This document shows, one piece after another, positions 1 to 10,769 of a stretch of DNA of 64,000 bases. The DNA comes from Scilla litardierei. Taxonomy: Eukaryota > Streptophyta > Magnoliopsida > Asparagales > Asparagaceae. The DNA lies in NCBI GenBank assembly GCA_030789695.1, contig CM061142.1:40905375-40969374 (forward strand). The letters are read 5' to 3'. The translations under genes were made by a program, and so were the position numbers. Position 1 is the first letter of the stretch; each line of letters opens with the position of its first letter. Below the pieces are notes generated by a model. That model saw only the letters and a program-made list of their open reading frames with translations, did no database searches and was not told the origin of the DNA.

Positions 1-50
1 ATGCGAAAAATAAAAAATAAAGGGTGGCAAAAAGGTAAAAAGTGTGAGAA

Positions 51-90
51 CTCACTCCCCCAAGCTGAAGTGCACAGTGTCCTCAATATG
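51..90 (-). other. Internal polypurine-type motif after ORF-1 (element 1)
   Basis: On the minus strand a block resembling CATTGAGGACAATG is followed within about 10 bases by TTCAGCTTGGGGGAGT. The same pair of blocks stands downstream of the gag or extra ORF in all four Athila-like elements of the window. The second block resembles the LTR-adjacent polypurine tract of elements 2 and 3. A role as a second plus-strand primer is inference. Confidence 0.6.
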
Positions 91-390
91 CGAAGTGTGG
101 CACACCGAGAGACGTGAAGTGGGTGGGGAGGGTGAGGATACATGCATGATGAAAAAGAAAGAAAAATAAAAAGAAAATAAGATGTGAATGAATGGGATGC
201 ATGCGAAGATCAGGATGGTGCAAATATAAGTGTCCCCAAAAAGTCTCTCCCTCACTCCCAAAAAGATATAAAAAGATATGATCAGGAAGGCACCAAAATA
301 ATACTTGGAGGAGGGGGGCAAAAAGTTACCAGGCCCAAGAACAAACCGGTAGCAAAACGACAAGAAATATCAGAGGCATCAAGAGTGTGC

Positions 391-2360
391 CTAAGCTGGT
401 GGTGGCGCTGCACCAGCACCATCCTGTGGTGGAGGTGGTAGCGGAGGTGGTGGGCGTGGTATCTGCTGGGTAGGTGGGGGTAGTGGAGGCAGACGCGCCA
501 GAATCTGATTCAGGCAAGCCTGAATATCGGGAAGCATGGCGACACGGGACTGCACGAAACTGACCGTGGCGGTGAGAGCCCTAAAGTCTCCTCGAAGTCC
601 ACTAACAGCCCCCTCGAGAGCACGAATGCTCTGAACTAGAGAGTCAGGGGGAGGTGGAGCGGAGGGACGCACAGGTCTAACAGGGGATGTGCGGGGCTGT
701 CTCTGGCGGGCAGTGTATAGGATGGGGCCAGCAGGGTAGTGTGGAAGGGGTGCTGTGCTCGGTAAGTGATACCCAGACTCGGTGTGAGGCTGGGACGTAG
801 GCTGTGTCGAAGCAGATGCAGCAGCAACAGAAGTGGAAGGCAAAATGGGCGACGAGGCAGCAGGAGAGGTCAGTGACACAGATGTGGGGACAGACGTCAC
901 GACACTCTCGGTATAGACAGGGGCAGTGGGGTCAGACGGGCCAACGGCCGGGGTGGCCATGGACAAAAGTGAGGACAGAACTGCCACTGCGACGGTAAAG
1001 GAGGTCTTTCCACGCTCAAGAATGGTGGGTGGATGCTCGGGCCTAAGAGAGGTGATAGGCTCGACGGACATAGGCTCAGCGGTGGTGGTGGTGGTGGTGG
1101 ACTCAGCTAAGGTGCTACCGACACTGACAGACGTGTGGACAGAAGTGTCGGGAGGTGCAGACAGTGTAGGCGTGGGCTGAGGGATCACGGGGTCGACAGG
1201 GGGTGCAGGGGGTGCCTGCTCAGCATCCTCAGCCTCAAGCACGTAGGCATCGGGGATAAGGAGATCCGTCGCTGGAATCCAATCCCCATGGGCCAGTCCA
1301 ATGTGTGTTCGAGCGAGGCTCGGAAGAACCATGTAGTCAGCACTAAAGGGACCGTGCAACCACACCCAGTGCCTGCGACCATGGGGACGAAGCATCTTCA
1401 TCCGGGCCATAACATCTATCGAAAGTGCGGTGGGGCCCGGAGCTCGATGCAAGTCGTCAGGTAGGTCCACGCCGGTCATAAGGGCAAGAAGTGTGATCAG
1501 ACCGTCGCAACAAATAGGTGAGCGAGCGCTCACCGAAATGATGATGCGGTCCAGAAACCAACTAGCAATGTCGATCTCGACGGCGGGGACCAGGTCATCG
1601 CTACCCCTATCCAGAACCCTAGGGCGAGTCATCGCGTAGAGCATGTAGAGCTCTGGCGTAGACATGGTCCCGGGCTCGTACCTCGCTAGGAAAGTAGTCT
1701 CCATGAGGCGCTGTGCAATGCGGAGGCAGGGGTGCAGGATGGCTGAGGCCTTGGCCCTACTAGGGTCAAAGCCAAGTGGGGATCCCGTGATCCGTGTCCA
1801 GAAGGTGGAGGTGTCGAACGACGGGGGTGGGATGTGCATGGGAGCGTAGGCACGGTCAGGGACAGGGACATCGGGCCACTGGAAGAATGCTCTAAGCATA
1901 TCGAGAGTGATCTCACACTCTTGATCCATCAAGCGGAATGTGCATCCTCTAGGGGTCCGGTCAATAGAGCTCAGGACCTCTAGTGTCGGACGGATATAAG
2001 TATCCGCCGACACCGACAAAAAATCACACCATCCCACGTTGTCGTACAACGTGAGAAGCCCCTCGAGTACCCCTAGGCGGTCAAGGTTAACTAGGTGAGA
2101 GAACCTAGAGGGTATTATCGAGCGATGGCAGATACGCTTGAACCTGGCGCGGTGTGCGTCATTTCGAAACGTGATCCCCGTCGGCCCGACGGTGGGAGCG
2201 GGTGGAGGGACATGATCGGCTGGGATCGGCTCTGTAGGTGGTGGTGGCGATGGTGGGCTAGGTGGAGGGGAGTCCTCCCTAGCGTAGAGGGACCGGAATC
2301 ATCGGTCCTCTTCCGCTTGGGAGCGGATCCCAGTGTACGCGGCCTAGTGCGCGGCGGCAT
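391..2360 (-). pseudogene. ATHILA ORF-1-like extra ORF of element 1, one frameshift
   Basis: This is the extra gene that Athila-type elements carry in the envelope position; its molecular role is not established. I place the start at the ATG at 2360, giving a basic N-terminus (MPPRTRPRT, KRKR). A one-base frame change near 2285 separates this from the main frame of about 550 codons. The body carries the family block with GITFRND, then a central globular part with ICCDGLITL and RPHGRRHWVWLHG. The C-terminal half is rich in Pro, Ser and Thr, with a short heptad-like stretch before a terminal proline run. I see no convincing signal peptide or membrane span. Homologous genes lie in elements 2 and 3. 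Family assignment rests on layout and motif resemblance recalled from ATHILA ORF-1 proteins. Confidence 0.75.
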
Positions 2361-2883
2361 GTGTGCCACGAGAAGTGTCCCAACTAAATAAATACAGCGA
2401 CGTGATAAATGATGGAACGAGTGTACCTGAACACGCCGCGAGAGCAATAAGTGGTGCGTGCAAAGAGACGTCTCCGCCGCGAAGCTCAATGCACGTCCAA
2501 AGCTCCCCAAAGCTCCCCCAAGCTAGCCTGCAAATCAAACGATCGAATCAGCAAATAATATTCAATATATATGGGGGAGATGGGGGATAGTAGATAGATA
2601 TAAAAATTAATTTGGGTTAGGGGCTCAACGGGTGTACGGATCAAGAGAAATGGGGAGAAAAGGGGGTTTTGGGGCAAAACGAGGTGATTGGGGGCAGTGG
2701 AGGCCAGCGCCGGCGAGGGCGGTCGGCGGCTGAACGTCGGCGTGAGGAGGGGAACACGATCGCCGGCGAAGTGGGTCGATTCGGGCGAGGGTCGAGATGA
2801 TTCGGGCGATGGAGCTCAAACGTCGCGCTCGGGCTGAGAATTTGGGGGTTTTTCTGTTTCGATTTTCGCGCAACCCGCATCGA
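2361..2883 (-). other. Leader between internal TATA-like box and ORF-1 (element 1)
   Basis: About 520 bp without a supported gene. It is moderately GC-rich near the TATA-like box and AT-rich near the ORF. If the internal promoter is real, this is the 5' untranslated leader of the extra ORF. Confidence 0.5.
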
Positions 2884-3245
2884 ATATATAAAGGAATTGT
2901 TACGACTCGGCCGAGTGACAATGTCACTCGGCCGAGTGCGTAAACGGAAAAAATTTCAAAAATCCCTTTGCCACTTACGACTCGGCCGAGTGGCTTTGAT
3001 TCACTCGGCCGAAGGGAGAAACTCCACTCGGCCGAGTGGCCCTGCCACTCAGCAATTTTTGAGCTAGGAGGGTATCTGTTCCACTCGGCCGAGTGACAAG
3101 TCACTCGCCTGAGTGGCAATTAAAACTAAAACTTACAGAAATTAACAGAGAGTTGGTCTGCAGAAACTTCCCTATTTTGCGCTCCACTCGGCCGAGTGGA
3201 GTCTTTGCTCGGCCGAGTGGCATATGCTACTCGGCCGATTGACGT
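2884..3245 (-). promoter_or_regulatory. Palindrome cluster plus TATA-like box upstream of ORF-1 (element 1)
   Basis: About ten copies of the perfect palindrome CACTCGGCCGAGTG or close variants fall within roughly 340 bp. On the minus strand the cluster is followed at once by a TATA-like sequence (TTTATATAT, 2884-2892), and the extra ORF begins about 520 bp further on. The LTR of the same element has the same palindrome in the same arrangement. That it works as an internal promoter is inference. Confidence 0.65.
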
Positions 3246-3512
3246 GCTGTTTTCTGCATCGGCTCTCCGTTTTTACTCTGGTCTCTGTTTTTCTTCCTCC
3301 AGTATGTTTCTTCCTCCTCCTAAGGCCTGAACGCGTTCCTGGAGCGCTCTTCCTTGCCTCTATCATCCTCCATATGATTGATCTCCCTTTCTCCTTCTAC
3401 TGTCATGAAAAATAGGACCAGTTGTCACGATTTTCATGGACAAAAGACTCTAAAAACTAACGAAAGGCTAAACCAAAAATGAAAATCAAAATAAAAACAA
3501 TGCAAAAACTGT
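3246..3512. other. Spacer between palindrome cluster and post-protease motif (element 1)
   Basis: Short pyrimidine-rich and A-rich spacer. I see no gene, RNA or repeat in it. Confidence 0.5.
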
Positions 3513-3557
3513 CGAGTTGCCTCCTAACAAGCGCTCGTTTAAGGTCATGAGCTCGAC
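3513..3557 (-). other. Conserved post-protease motif (element 1)
   Basis: The minus strand carries GTCGAGCTCATGACCTTAA followed by GCGCTTG and GGAGGCAAC. Elements 2 and 3 have the same block immediately after their protease frames. From memory, plant Athila-type elements carry this block downstream of the integrase region; here it follows the protease directly. Confidence 0.7.
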
Positions 3558-3573
3558 CCCTTTAGATATTCGT

Positions 3574-6334
3574 TTAGCTTGCGATATTGGGCGCATATGA
3601 GATGCACCCGTCAAACTTGCCGGGAAGACCGCTCGGATTTGGGTCTTGATGATCATCGGTCTTCCTCGACACCTCCTCATCATGGGCGATGTTGGGGGAT
3701 AAGTCCCCCAAGCTAGAGCTTGTTCCTATCTTCTTCTTGGCCGGTGACACCGATCTTCCTTTCGGTGGAGCTTTCTTCGGATTCTTGGCCTTTGAGAGCT
3801 TGCAAAGCTCTCGTATTCTTGCGACATCAGCGTCGCCTTCATCATCATCCGTGGAGCTATCTGGAGGGTCCTCCAACTTGTCTTCTTCACCGGAAGCTTG
3901 GCCTTCTTCGAAGCCATCGTCATGGAGAGCACCAATAGAGTGGGGGATTGCTTCTTCAATCACTTCATCGAGGAGATCCACATAGTCTAACTCCTCGTGA
4001 TAGGTCATATGTTTCATGGCCTTGGGTATGTGAAGCTCGACTTCTATGTTCCCGACATTCAAGGATAGAGTTCCTTCATGCACGTCGACGATAACGTCGA
4101 CGGTTGCGAGGAACGGGCGTCCAAGTATGAGCGAAGTGTCGCCCTCTTCCTTGATGTCCATTATGACAAAATCACAAGGCAAGCATATCCCTCCCGAAAC
4201 TTGGAGTGGAATGTTTTCTGCGATCCCACCGGCCTAGTAATCTGACCGTCCGCAAGTTGAATTCTCATGTTGGTCGGCTTCAAGTCGGTGCCCGTGTTCA
4301 ACTTCCAGAACATGGTAAGGGGCTTAAGGCTCACACTCGCGCCCAAGTCAACTAGAGCTTTTTGCAATGGTATGCCTCCTAGTGTGCATGGGATGCGGAA
4401 ACTCCCGGGATCCTTCGATTTCACCGGCTCCTTCTCTTTCCGGGTAAACCAAGTTCCTTGCTCCGCAAGCATGATTTTTTCCTTCTTTTTCCTTTCCGAA
4501 ATCAATTCCTTCAAGAACGTCGCGTAAGACGGGATTTCAACAATTGCATCTAAGAAATGAATATTGAGGCTTACTCCCCTCAAGTATTCTAGGAACTTGG
4601 CGAGCCTTTTCTCCATCTTGGCTCTAGCTAGCCGTTATGGAAACGGCACCGGTGGCATGTAGTGGTGATCATCATTTGGCTTTGCCACTTTAGAATTTCC
4701 TTCTCCAATCGGCTCCTTTTGGCTCTCCTCTTCAATTGCCGGTTCTTTTTCTTCCAAAATTTCCTCCACTGGTTGCTTGCTTTGGGTCATAGCGGGAGTG
4801 GTATCCTTCTCGCCCCTTGTTGTAACCGCAACCACTGCATTGATGTGTCCGGTGTTGCTCCGTGGATTGGGCTCGGGTTGAGCCAGCAATTGTTGGGCGT
4901 TCTTGGCGAGCAACGCATGTTGCTCCACAAGTTAAGCGACGACATTATTTAGTGACTCTTGTCCCGCCGTCAATTTAGCATTTATCTTTCTTTGCTCCAC
5001 CATAAATTCCTCCACCCTAGCTTCGTGGTCTGATCGTGATTGAGCTTGAGGTGGGTTGGGAGCTCTCCAACCTTGGTTGTACCCGGGGGGTCTATATGGT
5101 CCCACTTGTTGCCTCGACGGGTAATTTTGTTGCGGTGGCCCCCTCGGTTGATATTGAGGTTGTGGTGGTGGAGGCCGAGCTTGAGGAAGTTGTTGTGGCG
5201 GCGGGTTCAAAGCACCATCATTGTTTGCATATGAAAAGCCCGGATGGTTTCTAGCGGCTGGGTTGGCCCAATATCCGGAGTTCCCCGCGACATATTGTAC
5301 TTGCTCCAAGGCTCCTTCTCCATTGTCTCCTCCTACATACATGGCTTGGGATTGGTCTTGCCAATCACTCATGTTGCTCATCGATGTAGATGTAGAGGGT
5401 GCTCCATGTGGGTCAGTGATATATTTCTCCAATCTCTCCACCACCTTGTGGAGAGAGTCAAATTTGGTTGAAAGCTCCGCCACGGCCTTGGCCTCATAAA
5501 TGCAAGTGGGCTTCAAAGAGGACGAAGAATGTCCTCGCTTGTCCCCCCATTGTTGGTTATTAGAGGCCATCTCCTCTAACAAGGCTGTAGCTTCATCCGG
5601 GGTCTTTGATAGTATGGCTCCATTGGCGGTTGCGTCAATAATTTGCTTCGTGCCCGGTTGGAGTCCATTGTAGAAACTGTGAACAAGCTTCCAATCTTCT
5701 ATAATATGATGGGGCATTGATGTTGTAAGTCCTTGAAGCGCTCCCATGCTTCATAGAGGGTCTCTTGCGGTCCTTGCTTAAAGGACATGAGAGCACTCCG
5801 TATCTTCACCGTCTTGGAAGGAGGGTAAAATTTGTCGACGAAGGCGCTTGCCAACTCGTCCCAAGTGGTGAACGTACCTTCCGCTTGCGTCCTCAACCAA
5901 TACAAAGCCTTGTCCTTGAGTGTGAAGGGGAAGAGTCGCAGTCGAATTGCATCAACGGAAACGCCCGACATTTGGAAGGTGACGCATTTGGACAAGAAAA
6001 GCTGGATGTGATAATGCGAATTCTCATGGGAGTTCCCATGAAACGGGTCTTGTTGCATCAATACTACCAATCCCGGTTTTAGCTCAAAATTCTTGTCCGT
6101 CGCTAGTTCTGGCATGGCGATGGATGATGTGGTGGAAGATGTCTTAGGCCGAAGCCTATCTCTAATGGATATGATCCTCGCCATTCGTGCCAAAAACTCC
6201 TCCAGTGTCTCTGTACGGTTCATACAATTGGTCTCCGTAGAGTGCCTTCTCTCGGCTCTGATCCTCCTCACGGTAAGCTCGATCTTCGGATCAAATAGTA
6301 TTTCCTCGGGGTTCGTCGTAGATCTCGTGTTCAT
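3574..6334 (-). pseudogene. Gag-protease of element 1 (two frameshifts, two stops)
   Basis: Gag forms the particle and the aspartic protease matures it. The start is the ATG at 6334, about 110 bp past the primer site. The N-terminal part has the retrotransposon Gag core, including QQDPFHG, RLFPFTLKDKALYWL and DKFYPPSKT. A frame change near 5710 is followed by a Gln/Pro-rich region, then in-frame TAA stops at about 4932 and 4635. The protease keeps the catalytic DLGAS (about 4349) and the flap-side ILGRPF, but a one-base frame change near 4227 lies between them. The frame closes at 3574 after an acidic tail. No reverse transcriptase follows; the conserved 45-bp motif comes next. I see no zinc knuckle. 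Confidence 0.85.
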
Positions 6335-6445
6335 GCAAAGGGAAACAGAGTTTCAAAGTAATTGTTAGCACGAATAAGGAGTAAAAAGATAGAAGAAATA
6401 AAGGAAAAAGAAAACACTAAGTAAAGAGAATAAAACACTGTCGCC

Positions 6446-6463
6446 TCCCCGGCAACGGCGCCA
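6446..6463 (-). other. Primer-binding site, tRNA-Asp (element 1)
   Basis: The minus strand reads TGGCGCCGTTGCCGGGGA, the expected complement of the plant tRNA-Asp 3' end and the usual primer site of Athila/Tat elements. It lies six bases inside the LTR end and appears unmutated. Confidence 0.9.
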
Positions 6464-6469
6464 AAAACT

Positions 6470-8288
6470 TGGTCGACGCCCCGGTAACGCACGCGCGATC
6501 GGGACGAGCGACTTGTAGTCTTACCGCAAGCGCACGGCGTAGTGGCGAGCGGGTATCGAACTCAGGGAGGAACAATGACGGTGTCTCGTTCTAATCACCT
6601 AGCTATCGAAATGGTCAAGAATAATTTGGGGTAAAATTGTTACAATCGTTCGTATATATATAGAAATATCAATGGAATAAAGCGCCTAGGGATATGGAAT
6701 CCCCGCTACGGACCGTATCTCATCATTGTGATTCGTAGGTTAAATCATTGCTAGACTTGAATTTTAGGTGAGCTAGTCGCAACTAAATGTAGAACCAAGC
6801 TCACGCTCTCGCGCTATTGCCGGTCTATAGCGAACTTAGGGTAGGGCCCAATCTCTTGCAAACCCTAGCCTAAGCCGCTAGCATTAGGATCGACATCATC
6901 GTTCAATCGTATCTTGAGCCCACTCTCGTGCAAACTCGAGCTACGACCTAGGTTGAGATAGTTCCTACCCGTCCAATCTCTTGCAAACGGGTATTGGTAT
7001 AGAATTACGATCGAAAACCCTAGACTTGGTCAAATCTCTTGTAAACCAATCCTAGAAGAGTCCAATCGTAAATCTAAATCGAATTTCTAGGGCTTCCTAT
7101 CAATTGGGACCCAATCTCTTGCAAATCCCAATCAATATGAATCCCTAGCTATCTGTAATTAATCAATCCCAACCTAACCCTAATCAATTCTAGCAAGAAT
7201 TTCACCAATTCATCACAATTTAGAAATAGGGTTCATAGGGTTCATCCCTATGCCCTAGGACAATAAAACTACTCACTAATCATCATGCAATTCATAAGAA
7301 AATCAATAACAAATTCAGCACAAATCATTGCAATAGAGAGATTATCAATAAAAATAGAGTTTTTGACAAGAAGAGAGACAAACCAATGAGAACCCAATAG
7401 CATCCAACAAAAATAACCTTTTAATCTTCAAGAGAAAAGCTAAATCTATTGATCTAAAAAGCCCTCTAAAAAGGCTGCCAAAAGTATCAAAAAAAAGTTC
7501 TCCTAAACTAGGGCAAAAACTGGGTTTAAATACCCCTCAAAATCGCCCAAAAAATCGTGACAAAAATGCCCGTGCGCAGCTCAAAAATCGCAGTTTACGC
7601 AGCAGGCAGGGCGGCTCATTCGGCCGAGTGACAAATGTCACTCGGTCGAGTGACAAACCCTGTACAATTACAGTAGGTTCGGGATTTTGGGGGTCTGTCT
7701 TCGGAAGGTGACTCGGCCGAGTGGCTTTACTCACTCGGCCGAGGGGCATTTCTTGCTCGGCCGAGTCGGAACCGTCAAAAGCCTGTACATTTCCAGTAAG
7801 TCGGCCTCTTTTGATGGTGGATTTTCCCATGCCACTCGGGCGAGGGGATTTCCATGCTCGGCCGAGTGGACTATCGTCACTCGGCCGAGTGCACGCCGAT
7901 TTCCTTCTGTTAATGCGTGTCCGTTCTGGCCGGCCGAGTGGTCTTCTGGCTCGGCCGAGTGAGTACTTCACTCGGCCGAGTGAAATGCTGCAAATGCCCA
8001 ATCTTCATCTTTTCGCCTCCTCGTTGCTCCTACGACGTTCCTTCCTCTTCCACTTGTCTCCTATCACCGAATAGTCCTTAAAAGAGCCTCGGGTGACACT
8101 CCGGAGTGGGTGCAAATCCTCTTGATCTCAAAATCACTCCGAATCGCTCCATATCTCCTGAAATACGACAAAAACAAGAAATCATGAAAAGCATCGCAAT
8201 ATTGTCGAATAATCGTGAAAAACGCGATATGAGCGATCAAAGTGGCATGCAAACATGCAGAAAAAGAGTGTAAAATATGGAGTGATCA
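6470..8288 (-). repeat. 5' LTR of element 1 (1,819 bp)
   Basis: On the minus strand the LTR begins TGATCACTCCATATTTT and ends GTCGACCA, so the inverted ends TGATC/GACCA differ by one base. Its start closely resembles that of element 3's LTR (TGATGTGTCCATATTTT) and its length is within 3 bp of it. Order within the LTR: AT-rich start, palindrome cluster, TATA-like box, then about 1 kb of R-U5 with repeated short phrases such as CAATCTCTTGCAAA. The 3' partner is outside the window. Confidence 0.85.
7525..7985 (-). promoter_or_regulatory. U3 palindrome cluster and TATA-like box (element 1 LTR)
   Basis: Roughly eleven copies of CACTCGGCCGAGTG or variants lie between 7612 and 7985, followed on the minus strand by TATTTAAA (7525-7532). 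This is the likely LTR promoter. The motif is the same as in the cluster upstream of this element's extra ORF and differs from those of elements 2 and 3. Confidence 0.7.
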
Positions 8289-9796
8289 AGCAACCATATA
8301 ACCAACAACGGGTAATCTCTTCGGTCGAGAATCTCTTGATCCAATATATATCAAACCAGGAGAAGATTAACCTACAGCTGCAGATTAGGCAGAAGACTTT
8401 GGCCGATCAAGTGACCCAGCTGGGGTTGCAAGTGGCCAATCTTCAGAAGACGCAGGGGCAATTGTCGGGTCAGCCGGAGGTCAATCCCAAGGGACCCAAT
8501 CAAACATTAGCCTTGATGCATGATCATGCAAATGTCTCGACGATAGTCTTGAGGAGCGGCACACAGATTCCGACGAGGGAGGCCGCTAAAGAACCTGAAG
8601 CTCCATTGGTCGATGGGAGACCAAATCTAAAAGCAAATGACAATGGAGCTTCGGCATCAAACACCATGACTACGGAGGGAGTTTCTGAAGAAGAAAAGAA
8701 GAAGAATGAGGAGGGCAACTCGATGGTCTTCTAGCCTACGGTGCCATTCTCACAAAGGCTTGCCAAGGCAAAAATAGATGAGAAGTACGGCAAGTTTTTC
8801 GAAATGGAGAAAGAATTGAGTTTGCAAATCCCCTTCATGGAGGCTATAGAGACCATCCCTTTATATGCAAAATTTCTGAAGGATTTGGTAACGAAGGATA
8901 CAAGAAAAGAGAAAGTCGTCCTTACGGCGGAGTGCAGCACTCTGATTCAACGAGCGAATCTGCCAAAGCTCAAGGACCCCGTGATTTTTTCTATCCAATG
9001 CTCGATAGAGGAGGTGAAGATCAATCGGGTGCTTGTCGATCTAGGTGCAAGCGTGAGTCTAATGCCTCTATCGCTATATAAAAGGATAAATCTGGGTGAG
9101 CTTGAACCCACCGGAATGACTCTGCAGCTGGCAGATAGATCAGTTAAGTACCCGGTGGGGGTTGTGGACAACTTGTCGGTGAACGTCAGCGGTGTGCACG
9201 TGTCAGTGGATTTTGTAGTAATGGACATGCCTGAGGATCATCACACTTCGATTATCCTCGGGAGACCCTTCATGGCGACCGCATGCGTCCTCATTGACAT
9301 CAAGAATGGGAAGCCATCCCTGAATGTGGGGGACCAGAAAATCGAGTTTGACCTGGCTTTATCGATGAAGTTTCCACAGGAGGAACAAAGATGCAACCTG
9401 CTGGTGGTTGAGGAAGAGAGAGTTGTTGAGGCAGAATCTCGGGAAGTTCTTTTAAGGAACCCCCCAGATGACTTGGATGGCCTCGAGGAGCACCATGGGC
9501 AAAGAAGAAAAGAAGTCGATGATGAAGTGTGTGTCTCCCGGACGACTCCCCCCGGATTTAAGAAGATTGCTCTTACAAAGAGTAAAGGAAAGGAGCCTCT
9601 GATGCTGACCACTGACGAGGTTCGTATCCTGAAAAGAGTGGCGACTGACGCCAACGAGAGGGAAAAGCCCCCGGACACCACCAGCGGGAGTATCGTTGAG
9701 AGCATCTACATGTCACCTCTGTCACCGACAAATGCACCTGCTTCTACAGCTGAAAGGATGCCGATCATTGGGCATCACCCCTATAAGCCCCCATGA
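8289..9796 (+). pseudogene. C-terminal Gag and protease of element 2 (one in-frame stop)
   Basis: The frame enters from the element 1 junction and runs to 9796 with a single TAG at about 8732. The first 150 codons are the Gln-rich Gag tail (coiled-coil-like QLQIRQKTLADQVTQLGLQV). After the stop comes the protease: the leader block with PLYAKFLKDL, then catalytic DLGAS (about 9038), LADRSVKYPVG, and ILGRPF about 70 residues later. The tail is acidic and ends before the conserved post-protease motif. Of the three protease copies here this is the only one without a frameshift. No reverse transcriptase domain follows. Confidence 0.88.
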
Positions 9797-9812
9797 TTAT
9801 TATATATCAGGA

Positions 9813-9858
9813 GTCGAGCAAATGACTTTAAACAACATCGCTTCTTGGGAGGCAACCC
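9813..9858 (+). other. Conserved post-protease motif (element 2)
   Basis: GTCGAGCAAATGACTTTAAA is followed by CGCTTCTTGGGAGGCAACCC. The same block follows the protease in elements 1 and 3. Confidence 0.7.
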
Positions 9859-9979
9859 ATGTTCTGAACTTTTGTCGCTATCTATAGGAATAGTTTACTA
9901 GTTCTAGTGAATAAACTTTGCTATGAGGATTTTTATCGGGAGACATAGATAATTTTTTGTATCTGGCAGGAAATTGCCC

Positions 9980-10344
9980 CCACCCGATCGGTTCATGCAT
10001 CAACCGATCGGGTGGGCCGTATCAGAAGATGGCCAGTATCAGCACAAAAATAAACCGATCAGGTGGCACATGCGGATGATCGGGTGGCAGATCGAATGAC
10101 AATAGCAGAGCTCTTGGGAATTTTTTGTGTTAAATTAACTGATAAGTTGATAACAAGATGTGATCGGGTGGCAGACCGGGTGGAGAGTACAGAGCTCTCG
10201 GGAAATTTGTGAAGCGATCAACCGATCGGGTGCAAACTCACCCGATCGGTTCACCTGTAGCTGTTGATCCGCAAGGAATTTTCGAAAATAACCCACTCGA
10301 TCGGGTGAAATCTCACCCGATCGGTTCGCCTAACCCTATAAATA
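9980..10344 (+). promoter_or_regulatory. Palindrome cluster plus TATA box upstream of ORF-1 (element 2)
   Basis: Repeated CACCCGATCGGTT and its complement AACCGATCGGGTG, several in facing pairs, span about 350 bp and end at CTATAAATA (10336-10344). The extra ORF starts about 430 bp downstream. The LTR of the same element has the same motif, also followed by a TATA-like box. Function as an internal promoter is inference. Confidence 0.68.
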
Positions 10345-10769
10345 CCCCCTCTCACCCGATTTCATTTCACACGATCCCTCATTCTCCCTCCGAGCGGTTC
10401 ATCTTTCCCTTCATCTCAAACGATCTCTCTTCACTCCCACTACTCCTGATTGCTTTTCCCCACTTCCCCCACCATTCTTCGACCTTCCGAATCCTCCGTC
10501 AACCACGTTTGATCCACAAATCGCCCAAGCCCAAGCCCTAACCCCCCATTTTGAAAATTCATCTCTTGTTGGATTGACGAGCGGCGGCTTCCCATACTCC
10601 TCCATTGCATGGCGTGTGACCTTTTGCGAGTAAGGAATCGCCTCGATGCTGGGTATACTCGCTCCTGAGCTTTACTTTTATGTTGCCCAAATATTTGCAT
10701 TTTGCTCCATTTTCATTGATTGTGTGCATTCATATAATCTTGCATACCACATTACACCGCCACACAATC
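10345..10769 (+). other. Leader between internal TATA box and ORF-1 (element 2)
   Basis: About 425 bp, pyrimidine-rich (CTCCC, TTCC) in the first half, as in many plant 5' leaders. No gene is seen on either strand. Confidence 0.5.

Larger units (their letters stand above)
1..8288 (-). mobile_element. Athila-like Ty3/gypsy element 1 (3' end outside window)
   Basis: The minus strand reads, in order: 5' LTR, tRNA-Asp primer site, gag, protease, conserved spacer motif, palindrome cluster, ATHILA ORF-1-like gene, and an internal purine tract near the window edge. The 3' LTR must lie left of position 1. No reverse transcriptase, RNase H or integrase is present, so the element is non-autonomous or has lost them. 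It ends on the right directly against the gag of element 2, which it appears to have split. Coding frames carry stops and frameshifts, so it is not functional as it stands. Confidence 0.85.

Noticed and set aside
2898..3245. CRISPR-like array from regularly recurring 14-bp palindromes
   Set aside because: Spacing is irregular, the repeats are too short, the setting is a plant retrotransposon, and no cas genes exist.
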